This document shows, piece after piece, positions 42,812 through 54,623 of a stretch of 64,000 nucleotides of DNA. Origin of the DNA: Cercospora beticola (lineage: Eukaryota; Ascomycota; Dothideomycetes; Mycosphaerellales; Mycosphaerellaceae); assembly GCF_033473495.1 (NCBI RefSeq), contig NC_088943.1, positions 2,336,001 through 2,400,000 of the forward strand, read 5' to 3'. A program made the position numbers and the translations under genes. The notes under the pieces are model-generated. The model saw only the letters and a program-made list of their open reading frames with translations. It searched no databases and was not told the origin of the DNA. The first letter of the stretch is position 1. Every line of letters begins with the position of its first letter.

Positions 42812-44278
42812 ATGAAGCACCATCTCATGATCGGAACATGGTATGTGTCACTTTCTTACATCCCCTCGTCACTCACAAATCCAGAACGCTTCGATGGCTG
42901 CCCATGCCAAAGCTCTTGTTCCTCACCAGCAGAAATTATCCACATTCTCTTTTTCTCAAGGTCCACCATTGGGCGCGGAAGGCGCTTCCGAAATTCCAGC
43001 GGTATGGGAATTTATGGGGCAGACATGATTCGAGACCGCATGCGTTGGCAAAGGATTCTAGATCTTCGATTTTGATTTTGTTTCTGCTATGACTGGAGGA
43101 TGAAGAATTTGAACATGGAAGAATTGCATACTGAGTCACGATTCTGCTTGCTAGGACACCGCCTGGAGCAATTTTTACTGTTGCATTCGATGACGAGAAG
43201 CTTACATTGGAATTGGTCAAGCGGACAGAGATCCCAGAGGACCAACCGATATCATGGATGACATTCGATGTAAGCACATGTCACCCAAAAGTGAACAAGC
43301 CAGCAAAAGTTCACGTTGACTGAACACAACCAGCATGCTCGCAAAAACATCTACGGCGCTGGAATGAAACAATGGGGCTCTTACCAAGTGACCTCCCCAG
43401 CTGAGATCACCCATACCAAATCCCTCCCCATGGGCGGCCACCCTCTGGCCAACTCACCGGACACCAAAACCCGAGCAATCTTCGTCCTGGCCGCACAGAA
43501 ACCACCCTACGCAGTCTACGGCAACCCCTTCTACGACCACGCCGGCTTCCTCAACGTCCACTCTGTCGACGCATCCGGAGCCTTAGCAGAAAACATTCAA
43601 AATGTCCCCTTGGATGAACGCTCCGCAATCCACGGCATGGTCTTCGACTCTGCAGAAGAATACCTCTACTCAGCCGACATGTGGTCCAACAAAATTTGGA
43701 CTCACAAGAAGAACCCTTCAGACGGGACACTCGAATTAGTCGGTAGCATTGAAGCTCCAGCTCCAAATGATCATCCTCGCTGGGTCGAGATCTCTCCGAA
43801 TGATGGGTACCTCTACGTTCTTATGGAAGCAGGAAATCGCCTATGTCAATACTCCATTGACACCAACACACACCTTCCAACCTACACCGAGAAATCCTAC
43901 CCTCTCATCCCACCAGGAATGGACACCTCTTTCCCAAAAATGTACCGCAGCGACGTGGTCTTCCGATCACATTCCGGAAACTACCTCTTTGCCACTTCAC
44001 GCTCGAATTCCCCATCTTTGACAGGGTACATCGCAGCATTCAAACTCAGCAAAGACGGCGCTATAGAACGACAAATTTGTCTCAATCCTACACCGACGAG
44101 TGGAGGGCATTCAAACGCCGTGAGTCCATTCCCGTGGAGTGATGAATGGGTTGCTTTGTGCGATGATGAGAAGGGTTTCGTGGAAGTGTATAGATGGAAA
44201 GATGAATTCTTGGGAAGGGTGGCGCATTTGGATATTAAGGAACCTGGGTTTGGGATGAATGCGATTTGGTATGATTGA
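42812..44278 (+). CDS. 3-carboxy-cis,cis-muconate lactonizing enzyme (carboxymuconate cyclase)
   Basis: Exons 42812-42840, 43155-43269 and 43334-44278 give 362 residues, close to the family's usual 366. The start (gccgccatgaagc, strong context) gives MKHHLMIGTWTPPGAIFTV; conserved segments include ISWMTFDHARKNIYGAGMK, GGHP, HGMVFD, HPRWVE, PTPTSGGHSNAVSP and the end EPGFGMNAIWYD. The enzyme is a seven-bladed beta propeller that closes 3-carboxymuconate to 3-carboxymuconolactone in the protocatechuate branch of the beta-ketoadipate pathway. The first intron is long for this window (314 bases). An upstream in-frame ATG at 42728 would add a mitochondrial-presequence-like stretch. No other pathway gene is in the window. 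Confidence 0.95.
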
Positions 44279-45114
44279 GGACGCAGTGTGAGATGTGCAT
44301 GTTTCGGATAGACAGCAATAGATGCGCAATGTATTGCGAGAGGCGAATACAACATTCTGCAACTCAATCGTCTTGTAAATCAACCAGTACACTGATTGCT
44401 AAGGCTATAGATGATATAAAACGGGAAGAGTGATGAGTGAGAACATTGCGAAACTGCACCACGATCCTTATCAAGGTCTGTCTCAGTCAGCAGAAGGCAG
44501 CTTCGATTCTTTGAAATGAGGCATTACCCACAAAACATATGTGGAGGCATGTTAGAATTGAAACGAGAAATGCTTTGTCCGAGGCATCTGATCGTCCTCG
44601 GTCGTCAGCAGATGGTTCCACCAAGTGCGCAATACTTTGTTATGAAGACCAGGAGCCTGTGAAACTTGGAATCCTAACCGACGAATACAGCATCGTCAGG
44701 GGCCCCGTTAGAATTCTGCTCAGCGCTCAGCACTGGGACTGTTCATCACGTTTGCGCTGCATAGTCAGTCTCATTGGAGACCTTTCCTCGGCGGCAACGG
44801 GAATCTATGGCGGATACTCTGCCTTCAGAAGCACTCAGAAGTCCTTTCAAATCCGCAGATCAGCCTCTTGCTGTAGATATATGAGCCAATAATACATGTC
44901 CGCGCCCAGAACAATTGCCTTTTGCTTGTGGTGGAGCACATAGCCCTTTGAGCTCGAGCTGGTTCCATCAAGTCTGATCTGGTTGATGGCAGTATAGCAT
45001 ACCACATTCAGCAGGAAATTAAGTTGCGCAAACACATGTCAATATCTGTTCTTTCTGCAAGAATGCAAAGAGCGAGCATGCGATGGCATGGCCGACCATT
45101 CGGCTGTGCCACCT
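44279..45114. other. Convergent 3' region, no gene seen
   Basis: This is 836 bases between the stops of the lactonizing enzyme and the mitochondrial-type protein. A 117-codon frame at 44539-44892 has no recognisable content. Confidence 0.45.
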
Positions 45115-46647
45115 TCAGAGCCCAAATCCGCGCTTCTGAGGCTCTCGTTTTCTCGCTTCTGTGAGCGCCGTGCCCAAAGTGTTCTGGAAATTGGCAGCGT
45201 GCGCCGTAGGATCTGATGCTACTCGCACAGCAGGCGCTCTTTCCACCTTATCAGAAAGCAACTTCTTCGATGCAGCAACTGTGCGCATCGAAGCATTGAT
45301 CAGTCGTCGCTGCACGTACGTGGCAGAGCGTTCTAACCTGCTCGCCGGGACCTCAAGTCGCTCCAATGACTTGGGCTTCGCGTTGGTGTACTCCGCTTCA
45401 AATGTGTTGAAGACCCAGCGCGCAGCAGCCATATTGCTGTTTGCTTCAGCCACGTCAGCGGTTCGTCTCACGAACTTGGCAATCGATTGTGCTATGTGGG
45501 GACCATGCCGGGCCTCGTCAGGTAGGAAGGCATATTGCCCCAGTTTGGCATATTTCTCGAGCATTTTGAGTGCAGGCCCTTCATTGTATCCCGATGGGTG
45601 AGATAGCTGAAGGTCCGAATAAAGCCATTCAACTTCTTCCGGCGAGAATGTCCGTTCATTGGGCATGTCGTGCATACAGTACTGCAAGAATCTTTCGTAG
45701 AGGGCCGGATTCGTTTTCCACGAGCCCAACGGTGCTTCAAAGCGCGAGAGCATGACGCGTAATTTGATTTCTGCGCCTCGAAGCAGATGATATGTTTTAG
45801 GAACCGGCACCTTTGTGGGCCCATGTAGCTGTTGCTGGGTCTTTAGTCGAGTGGGTTCGGTTTCTCGTATGTCCAACAGCGCGAAAATGAGATTTAGGCA
45901 CGCATCGGCACAATAGTCGGTGTCGAGCTGGTCTTCTGCTTTGATGAGGCCCGTGGCCACTTTGCTGCGCCAGAAAGGATTATCCAGTACAGGCTCAATC
46001 TTCAACAAGCGAATCATAGTGTCCTGCAAGCCCTCGATCACGGCAAAGTAGCACAGATTGTCTACGAAAGCCGTGTTTTTGTGCATAATGGAGGTCCACT
46101 TGCCAGGATCTTGCAACATATATATCAGAGCTGTACGTGCCAGCTGCTCCTCGCGTTGTTTCTTGTGTATTTGTGAACGCTGCCTCCGTGGGTATCGCGC
46201 CTGATCACGATATTGTGCTTCAAGGCATGCATGAACTACGTGAGGGGTAGCCAGACCAGATTGAATGCATCGCTGCAAAACTTCGATTGGTCGACTCGAT
46301 GAATTATTCAGCTCACTCTCGACTTGACGGTCGGTTTCTGAGATTGGAGATACATAAGCCTCGGCAGCGATTTTGTGTCGCTGCTCTAAGGACGTGCCAC
46401 TCCGGATGGCGGCTTCTTTGACTCGCCGGAAACGTTCCAACTCGTGATGTAGATCGGAAGCCCTCCGTCTGCTGTCTTGTACCAATATGTTTGAGTCGTC
46501 TCCATGACTGCTACTCGAGTTCAGTCGTTGGACATGTCGAGTTATCACGTCTCTCAAATGTTGACCGGCGATCGGAGACGATGCCGAGCGAGGCTTCACG
46601 GGCTCCCAAGATACCCATGCTCGCAGCCGCCATCCCAGGCGTTGCAT
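45115..46647 (-). CDS. Probable mitochondrial alpha-helical protein, function unknown
   Basis: This is a single-exon ORF of 510 residues. The N-terminus (MQRLGWRLRAWVSWEPVKPR) has Arg without acidic residues and an amphipathic pattern, as in a mitochondrial presequence. The rest is helical with many Arg/Gln/Leu. The spacing in RSQIHKKQREEQLARTALIYML and NTAFVDNLCYFAVIEGLQDTMIRLL recalls helical-repeat proteins used in mitochondrial RNA or ribosome work. No diagnostic motif is seen, so this is inference. The C-terminal 60 residues are basic and probably disordered. The ATG is the first in frame. Confidence 0.7.
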   Translation of the reverse strand: MQRLGWRLRAWVSWEPVKPRSASSPIAGQHLRDVITRHVQRLNSSSSHGDDSNILVQDSRRRASDLHHELERFRRVKEAAIRSGTSLEQRHKIAAEAYVSPISETDRQVESELNNSSSRPIEVLQRCIQSGLATPHVVHACLEAQYRDQARYPRRQRSQIHKKQREEQLARTALIYMLQDPGKWTSIMHKNTAFVDNLCYFAVIEGLQDTMIRLLKIEPVLDNPFWRSKVATGLIKAEDQLDTDYCADACLNLIFALLDIRETEPTRLKTQQQLHGPTKVPVPKTYHLLRGAEIKLRVMLSRFEAPLGSWKTNPALYERFLQYCMHDMPNERTFSPEEVEWLYSDLQLSHPSGYNEGPALKMLEKYAKLGQYAFLPDEARHGPHIAQSIAKFVRRTADVAEANSNMAAARWVFNTFEAEYTNAKPKSLERLEVPASRLERSATYVQRRLINASMRTVAASKKLLSDKVERAPAVRVASDPTAHAANFQNTLGTALTEARKREPQKRGFGL

Positions 46648-47101
46648 AACGGAGCGCCAATGCAGCTCTTCACCTGTTGCTCAGAAGCATTGATGTGACG
46701 AGGGTAGGCCAGAAACTGATGAGAAGCGGGCACGGGCTGACTGAGAACGAGATGGTGAAGTGGTGGAAGGGCGAGAAGTTGTCGACCTGCCAAGACGTGC
46801 AGTCCCGACCCAAAACATTGGCCAAGTGTGAGAATGACAACAACATCTCGCCATACTTGCAGGAGCAACGTTCTGCCTGTACAAAACACCAGATCACCGC
46901 AAATCAGCTGAAGACCCTTTCAACACAGGTTGCCAGCAACCTCGCACAGCCAAACTCGACAGCTGTTCACAGTAGGATCCAGCGCCCTACGCTTGACACG
47001 GTGACTCGGCTCGCCTGTACAGATAGGTCCACTTCATACCACCTTCTCCTCTGTGCTTCCCTTGTCCTTCAGCCTCATCTTCTCTACGAGCCATCACCAC
47101 T
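46648..47101. other. Divergent promoter region
   Basis: This separates the mitochondrial-type protein from the serine dehydratase. A frame led by ATG at 46719 stays open to 47105 (MRSGHGLTENEMVKWWKG...). It has somewhat protein-like composition but overlaps the next start and lacks a recognised domain, so I do not call it. Confidence 0.4.
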
Positions 47102-48262
47102 ATGACAGTCTCACCAATCCTCCCCCAAAGCACCCAACCCCACACCTCCTCCCCACCAACCGACAAACCATGGCGAGAAACACCTCTCATTGAAAGCGAG
47201 AAGCTCTCCAAAGCAGCAGGATGGTAAGTCAAATCCTCCCTCCCCAACTCCCCTCTCCCATACTCGCCATACTAACTCAGGGAAACGCACAGCCGCATCC
47301 TCCTAAAGCTCGACTCCCTCCAACCAAGCGGCTCCTTCAAAATCCGCGGCCTTGGGCACTTCATCCTCAAAACCTACCTCAACTCCCCTCACCCCTCGTC
47401 CCTCCACTTCTTCAGCTCCTCAGGCGGAAACGCCGGCCTCGCAGCCGTCCACGCCTCAAATTTCATCTCTCGACCCTGCACAGTCGTCGTACCATTGAGC
47501 ACAAAACCCCACATGATCTCAAAACTTCAAAAAGCAGGAGCCAAAGAAGTGATCCAAAAAGGAAAAAGTTGGAAAGAAGCAGATAGCTATATGAGAGATA
47601 TTGTGATGAAGAAATGTGCGGAAGAGAAAGGGGAGGAAGTAGTGGGTGTTCATCCGTTTGATGATGTGGATGTTTGGGAGGGGCATAGTGGGTTGGTTGA
47701 GGAATTGGGGAGACAATTGCAAATGAAAGAAGGGAAAAAGGAGGTGCCGGATTGGATTATTTGTTCAGTAGGAGGTGGAGGATTGTTTTCGGGGATTATG
47801 GAGGGTATACAAAGACAAGGCGAAGCCTGGAAAGAGAAGACGAAGGTGCTGGTTGTGGAGACTCATGGAGCGGATGCGTTGAGTAAAAGTTTGGAGAAGG
47901 GGGAGATGGTCACGTTGGATGGGATTACGTCTATGGCAACATCTCTCGGCGCCACAAGAGTTTGTGATCGGGCGTTTGAGTTAGCTAATCAGGGAGTGAA
48001 AGAAGGAAAAGTTCGGAGCGTTGTGTTGAGTGATGCAGAAGCCGCAATGGGTTGTTGGAAATTATGGGATGACGAGAAGATTTTAGTAGAAGCTGCTTGT
48101 GGTATTAACACTGCTTTGTGTTATGGTGGGAGATTAGAGAAGGCTTTCGGAAGACCGCCGAGAAAGGATGAGATTGTGGTGATTGAAGTTTGTGGAGGGT
48201 CGAATATTTCGGTGGAGATTATTGAGGAGTGGAGGAGGGAGTTTGGGGAGGGCTTTGTGTAG
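47102..48262 (+). CDS. L-serine/L-threonine dehydratase (PLP-dependent)
   Basis: Two exons, 47102-47223 and 47281-48262, joined across a 57-base intron (GTAAGT donor, actaac branch, ctcag acceptor), give 367 residues, the usual length of catabolic serine dehydratases such as yeast Cha1. The PLP lysine is K61 in PSGSFKIRG. SSSGGNAGLA is the substrate-binding loop and VGGGGLFSGI is the glycine-rich loop that holds the PLP phosphate. A cysteine near the end (VIEVCGGSN) replaces the serine seen in threonine synthases, as in this subfamily. The reaction converts serine or threonine to ammonia plus pyruvate or 2-oxobutyrate. No regulatory ACT domain is present. There is no targeting signal, so it is likely cytosolic. 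Confidence 0.93.
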
Positions 48263-49010
48263 AATAGACGACAGGATAGAATATACCGATCAGAGATATG
48301 TATAGAGCTGCCGCAGAAGCGGCTATTATGCATGCGAATATCATGGGCTGTTTCACGCTTTTGGCGGGAGACTTTCACTCTGCAGCCTCCTCCGTCTGCA
48401 GGACTTGCGTTCGAGCTCAGGAAGCTGAGAATCTTGCCTATAAGCATCCTTCGGCAATGGTGAGAGATTTTATTAACACCAGAACGAAGCGCAACCGCCT
48501 CGAGAGTAAATCGTCATCCCACCACCAACCAACAATTTGCACAGAACAGCAATAGTAGGCACATTATGCTTATTCACAATATCTACTCATCCAACCCCGA
48601 GCTATCAAAGCTCTCTATACACCTCTGGGGCCATGTCTACCGGCCTTCTTCCAAGAAAGATCTTTCCTGTATACCCTAATAGCCGAAGATTAAGTGTTTG
48701 TAAACCATTCCTTCCGTCCATATTCGTGAGATTTCCCATCCTGTTGAGCACAACCTGCGGCTCAAGGGGTATCTATTTCTTTCCTTCCTTTTGTCTTCTT
48801 CAAATCATTCCGCGTGTCTTCAAATAATTTAAAAAGGTGTATACAAGAATTGTTCTCTGTTCTTTCTGGTGTGTTGTGGTATGGCTGCTCATTGTGCGTG
48901 AGCCACGTTGTTGTGTTGTTCGGACCAGACCCGTGGGGTTTGGCCGGTTTCTGTCAATTTGTATCGCCGGGAGTTCCGAAGCACAGGTATGCTTCGCTCA
49001 TTGGATATGA
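48263..49010. other. Convergent 3' region, no gene seen
   Basis: This lies between the stops of the dehydratase and the histidine kinase. It has AT/TC-rich stretches near 48540-48840 and only short frames. Confidence 0.5.
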
Positions 49011-51867
49011 TCACGACACCGAAATCTCGGTTGATGCTGGAGTCGGGCTTGCTGCGACCTCCTCGTCCGATACAATGTATTGGAGAATGAACCTTTGCAA
49101 GTCAGTCATCTTGTAGGGCTTAGACATAAAGCCCTTGATGCCGACTTCAGTAGCTCGTTCCATGGCGCCGTCAGTCACGTCGGCGGTGATAGCAAGTACG
49201 GTAACTTTCCGCGAACCAGCCATTGTGAGAATGCGCCGCGTTGCTTCGAAGCCATCCATGATTGGCATCCAAATATCCATGAGCACAACGTCGACACAGT
49301 TTTGGCTTTCAATAGATGCGCTCATTTGTCGTACTGCTTCGCCTCCATTGTGCGCTTCGAGAATGTTTTGGTAGCCCATTTTGCCGAGCATGCTAACCAG
49401 GATCTTGCGGTTGAGTGCATTATCTTCTACCACGAGGAACCTGAGAGGGTACTTCTTGGCTAGTTCGCGATCGATCGTGTTTGCAGAATCCGAGGTACGT
49501 GGGCGAGGCTTTGGCCTGAGGATTTCTCCTGTCGGGCTTGGGGTCGTATCTGGAGTTGGAGCCGGTGATAGATCATCGCTATCGGATGAAATTGCAGCAT
49601 CCGGTAAAGTGACGTGCACGATCTGCGAGCGCGGTGACGGAGGCGTTGTCGCCTGCATCGTTTCCGAGCCTTCATGGCTGTCGGTCTGGGCCTCTTCACC
49701 AACCACCTCGTGCAACGCGCGTGATGATGAGCGCGGGCTGCCTGGCGCGGGAGTGAGTGCGCGGAATCGAGGTGACACACTGTTGCTCGCTTCGGCTCTG
49801 CGTGGCATAGGTGATGCAAATGGCGACGATGGTCGGCTGATGGTCTCTCCCGCATGCAAAGGCACTTTGATCTCGAACTCGGAGCCATGTTGAGGACCAT
49901 CAGTCACAGCTCTTGTGCAGTTCAGGTCACCCCCGAGTTTCCTCGCAATACCCTTTGCCACCAGCAATCCTAGGCCTAGACCTTCACTCGACCTCGTGAT
50001 CGAGCCGTTCTGCTGAGAGAAAGGCTTGAACAAATGAGGAAGGAACGCTGCGCGAATGCCTGGTCCGTTGTCCGAGATCTTGATCGAGATGAAGCGGTTA
50101 GTCTTGCTCATTCGCGCAATGATCTTGATGCGGCCATCGGTCTTGTCTGTAAACTTCAAGGCGTTCAAGAAAACGCACGATATCAGCTTGCTAAGGTCTT
50201 TCTCGTCGATGAACATTGAGACTGGCACAGCCGGGTCGATGCTCCACTCAATCAGCTTCTGACCGATTTCGCCATCCGATCCTCTATTCCGTACTTCAAT
50301 TACTTCGCCGGTCTCCGTGTCATTCGCAACCGTGGAATCTGGCCGCCCACCAACCTTCAGGCCTTCATTGATCACGAATTGTACGAGCTCGCGCAAGCCA
50401 GTGTGTCGCAGTCCAGGGGCAATGATTCGTGTAGAGAAGTTGCTGCTAGTAACCATGGTTGCGCTCTCCACCGTCGCAGCAGTCATTGATTTTGCGCCGA
50501 ACTCACAAAGCCTCTGCACATCATCGGCTTCTTGCAAGCCAGTCTTCACTTCATCGCTGTCTCCTGCACAGCGTGCGCATGATGATGGCGTTCGATTGAG
50601 CTTTGGAACCTTTTTGGAATACGCACTGGCATTGCTGGCACTGCGCGAGCCTTGGTTGAAAGCTTCGTCTCGACGACGCTTGTTGGGTCGGTGAAGAGGT
50701 AGGTTGCTGCCGGCTACAATGATCTCAGGCCTCTTGTCGGTTGTTTTCGTGAAGGGCGAGTACGATTCGCTCGGCTCATCGAGGAGCGGAGCGGGTGCAT
50801 CAGGCAGCGACATGTCCATGTCATAGGCGTGCACGACGTTGTCTGCAGCTTCCACTGCTCTTCGTGAGCTGTCCTGCACTATCTCGATATTTTGCTTGAG
50901 CTGCTCGAAGACGGCTTTCACTTTTGGATCGATGGATGAATCGACGCATTCCTCCACGGTCGTGTACATGACGTCCAGCATACCCACGATGCCTTGCATA
51001 GGAGTCCTCAGCTCGTGTGACAAGCTCCCGGCGTATGGTCGTAGTGACTGTGCAACGGTCACTGCATCATGAGGGATAACTCGGGTCTTCTCCGGAGCTG
51101 TGGGTTTGGCTTGCGCGATGAAGTTGGCGCCCTCCAAGAACCTGGCGCTGATCATGTCCTCCAGCGAGTGCATGAGCATTTCGATCGATGCCCAAGATAG
51201 TTGCCTCTGTGCTGCGCGTTCGGCGGACCACATCGCTCCAAAGTGACCAAAGCACTTGCCATCATCGAACAGTGGCACAGCGATGTATGCCTCGCAGGAC
51301 GTAGGCAGAGCATTAGGATTATTGGTGATGAATTCGCCCAGTTTCTCTGGGATCACGAATACTTTGTCATGTCGCATGTACGCACAAGGACAGCCATATG
51401 CGTGAAACTTGGTCGACTTGACAGTACTCTTGGAGCCATCCGTGGCGTGGTAATGTAAAGCGGCAGCCATGATGCAGCTCCCTATCGTTGAAACACGTCA
51501 GCAAGAACATTTGCATACCTTCCTTCCCATTGTTCGTTGACCTACCGGGTTCTCCCATGGGTGGCATTTCGACGGGAACTTCTTGCTCATCGACCAAGAC
51601 TCTCTTCATCACGAAACAGATGTCGGCGCCCAAAAGCTGTGACATGCCTTCCGTGACTGCAGACCAGAAGTCGTCTCGTGGAGTCCCTCGTAGCTCACGC
51701 TTCAATGCAATTAGACGTTCCAAGGCAGTGCTCTCCGCGTTGGAGTACCAGCGAAGGGTTTCATCCTGGAATCCTGCATCTCCATGCTGCAAAACGCTTT
51801 GCGTGCCATGCTTGGGGAAGCATACCGTCTCACGCTCCATGGCAGTGTCGTCTCTACCGCTTCCCAT
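49011..51867 (-). CDS. Hybrid histidine kinase with GAF-like N-terminus and receiver domain
   Basis: Two exons, 51546-51867 and 49011-51481, joined across a 64-base intron (GTAGGT donor), give 930 residues. ATGs at 51867 and 51840 are possible starts; the second has the better context (gccatgg). The region around 20-230 looks like a GAF sensor (GADICFVMKRV, YIAVPLFDDGKCFGHFG). The phosphoacceptor is about H263 in SLSHELRTPMQG. The HATPase boxes are FLNALKFTDK, DNGPGI and GLGLGLLVAKG. A receiver closes the protein, with phospho-Asp near 843 in LMDIWMPIMDG and SKPY. About 250 residues of Ser/Pro-rich sequence separate the H box from the ATPase, unusually long. It should feed a phosphorelay; the stimulus is unknown. 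Upstream frame beyond 51867 is leader. Confidence 0.9.
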
Positions 51868-52941
51868 TCCTAGAAGTCGTAGAGGCCTAGCGAAACCATT
51901 TGGAACGCTAGGATTGCGCAATCGCTGAGCAGTGAATGGCCTGCGGAAGACGATGTCCTGGAGTGTGGTCCGTGGCGTATTTGTGCCGCGTAGACAGGGC
52001 TTCAGATAGGAATAGGCAAGAGGAAGGCGGTGATGTGGTGAAATCTCCAGAGGCTCGTGTTGCCGGCCGCTCTTTCCACCGGGGATGGCAGTCAGTTCGG
52101 CACCGTTTGTTAGCGCCAAGCGAACGGATTGACAGCGTCCAGCGTGTGCAATGTCTTCGCAGTACCCGTTGGCAGGGCGTGGTGTTGTTGTGGATGTCTG
52201 ACACAGGACGGTGATAGTGTGCAGCTGCGCGGCGGAGCGCTTTCTCATCCTCCCTCCGCAGGAAGCTACGGTGACATGGTGCCGGGCGGGCGAGGCGCAA
52301 AATCGAGACCGGTCGATGAACGATGGATCCTCAGGTTGTGGCTTGTGGGGATCCACTCGCGCCATCGTTCGAACCCGCCGAGCCAAGCCTGCGGATCTTT
52401 GAGGTTGACGGTGTGGCAGCAGCAAGCACGACCGCGGACAGTCGCGCATTCTGACTTTCGTCCTCGCTCTGGCCTGTAACTCTCCACACTTCTTCGCTGC
52501 GCAGAGTTGGGCCTGCTCCAACAGCAGACGGACCACGTTCCCCGCCGTCGCCGCGAGACGTCATCCCAGGCCGGCGTGGCTGAACGAAGCGCGTCCATGG
52601 CGGGCCTGGACTCTGCGGGAGGCTGGAACGCTGCGATTCCGCAAGCGCCACTGCGCCATGGCGAACGCACTCTGCCATCCCGCGACAACATCGTTGATTG
52701 GAGTCTGCGTTTCAGGTTGTTCCTGTTCAAAGACTGCACATTCGGCACGGACGTCATCTTCCCACAGCTGCTGAACAATGAAAGAACGCCAGGCCATTGC
52801 TTCGGAGTGTGAACAAAGTGGGTTGCTCAACACGAAACACGTGCGCTGCGTAGAAGCGGCTGGCCCGATGTCGAAATGACGATCATCCCTGCCCTCCTTT
52901 CTCGGACCTTCCAGCCCCAGTTCCAGCTCCGAGTCTCTCTG

Positions 52942-53001
52942 TAAATTTTGTGATGGCGTCGGCTGTGGACTTGTCCACAGCCGATGCCATCGCAAAATTA
53001 A
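52942..53001. repeat. Inverted repeat: 29-base arms, 2-base spacer
   Basis: The left arm 52942-52970 and right arm 52973-53001 are reverse complements at 26 of 29 positions, separated by tt. The innermost 12 pairs are perfect (tcggctgtggac against gtccacagccga). Such a long near-perfect hairpin is not expected by chance. Confidence 0.9.
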
Positions 53002-53333
53002 TAGAGAGGTAAGAACCCACAACTGTGCCTTCCAGTTCATCAAACTGAGCCCGAAAAGGTGTTTCCGTTGTGAGAGAGGTAGGTACTACCACCCCCCAAG
53101 TCTTCTTCCTTCGTCGACTGACGAGCACCTTCAGTTTCCTGCCCTCCCGCATCCCCGCCACCACAACTACAACCACCGACATCGACAGCATCACACACCG
53201 ACCAGCGTATGTTAGTCCGACAGAAGCCGCTGGCATAATCCGTGGAATTATGCGTTCCTCGATGAACTCGAACATCCACGAGAAACTCAATTCCCACATC
53301 CACCCAGGCTTGCTTGACTGGCTAGATCTCTGA
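52953..53333 (+). CDS. Possible small two-exon gene, 84 residues
   Basis: The ATG at 52953 opens a frame (MASAVDLSTADAIAKLIE) that meets a consensus GTAAGA donor at 53009. A CTGAC branch and ttcag acceptor at 53134 lead to exon 53135-53333 in the same frame, ending at a TGA. The product would be 84 residues with an amphipathic start, a Thr run and a C-terminal part (SPTEAAGIIRGIMRSS, then a His-containing segment ending LLDWLDL). The intron would be 126 bases. No family recognised. The first exon lies inside the hairpin at 52942-53001, so the open frame could be accidental. Confidence 0.35.
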
Positions 53334-53902
53334 CGTGGTACAATCGCATGTACACAGTCATGGCCACACACGGTAGGCAGCACGACGCCATCTGGTAATA
53401 ATCAGTCTGGCCGTGGCCGAAAAGCACGGCACATCTTGAGCGCAGGTAAATTTGCGGCCTGTAGCGCTCCAGGCTGAAAGCCTCAAAGCCATATTGCAAG
53501 CTCAGCAGTCGACACTTCAAGAGTAGAGCAAGTTCTACCGAACACCTCTGCTGACGCCTCGAACAACCCACTATGCTCCTTTACCTGCAAGCCACAGCTC
53601 GATCTCAGTCTGGACCGTTTCTTCAGTATCTGCCCGATGAAAGCCACCCGATGACCCAACATCGTGACCAAACGTATGTCAAGAGTACGCGACCATTTAT
53701 CACATGAAACAGCTTACACCCATCCTTAACTAACGCAACTTCCGCATCATGTCGACGACAGCCAGTCATCAATCGTCAATGCATATTCACTCTTCGGCAT
53801 GGTCGCGCATTTGGCGCACTCAACTCACAATGTGCACAATGTGGCTTGGGCCTGGATGTTGCCACCAGAGCCACACAAAGCTGGAACTTCCAGGCCAAGC
53901 TC

Positions 53903-53918
53903 GCTTGCTTGCTTGCTT
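53903..53918. repeat. Tetranucleotide repeat (GCTT)4
   Basis: Four copies of gctt in a row in intergenic DNA. Confidence 0.8.
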
Positions 53919-54623
53919 ACTCTCCTACTTGACCTCACTCCTATCGTCGAATGTCACGCTCATCTCATCACAATCAGTGTCGTGTCGAAAGGACTCTCCC
54001 ATCTCCCGGCAGCACCGTCGACGGAACTGTCCACTCTCCAGCAGTACTACCGCGGCTGATGGCTGATGACGCTCATCAGGTTGTACAACTAATGCACAGA
54101 CTTGCTCGCTTCCAACCGACCAGCAGGATGGATGATCTAGAACCTCGATCATGGTCCGATCTGATCCTGTATATAGTGTTGCCTTCTTGCCTTGATTTTC
54201 TCAATTCTCATGCACGAATCCTGACACTGGGGATGCATGCATGCTTGCTTAGTGTGGTACCTCCTGTGTACGACGTTTTGGGGAACTTCACTTCATCACT
54301 TGCAGGCAGTCAGTGCTATTCTGTCTCGAAAGGCACTTGCTTGTTTCTCAACAGAAGGGACACCAACTACATCGCAACCGTCTCGATTCAATGCTCTCAA
54401 TGAAGCGGACTCTCAACACGAGAACAAATTTTTTAGGTGATCAACTACTATATGCAGTGCCCGCGTGAGCACATGTCTATAATGTAAATGTTGTATTGTT
54501 AGGTCGAGTCAAAAGTCGAAAGAAGTAAACCAGGAAAATCTCTCGCCTCGGCCCTTTGCCTTTCCATTTCATTTCAGTTCCTCCAGTGACATCTTCCTTT
54601 TCCACTTACTCAAGAGAGTGGAT

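Larger units (their letters stand above)
51868..54623. other. Long intergenic region with hairpin and one possible small gene
   Basis: This is 2.75 kb between two minus-strand genes. It contains a strong 29-base hairpin at 52942-53001, a possible two-exon small gene at 52953-53333 and a (GCTT)4 run at 53903-53918. The other frames are short or overlapping. Confidence 0.5.

Noticed and set aside
46719..47105. Plus-strand ORF beginning MRSGHGLTENEMVKWW
   Set aside because: Composition is tempting, but it overlaps the serine dehydratase start, occupies a divergent promoter and has no recognised family.
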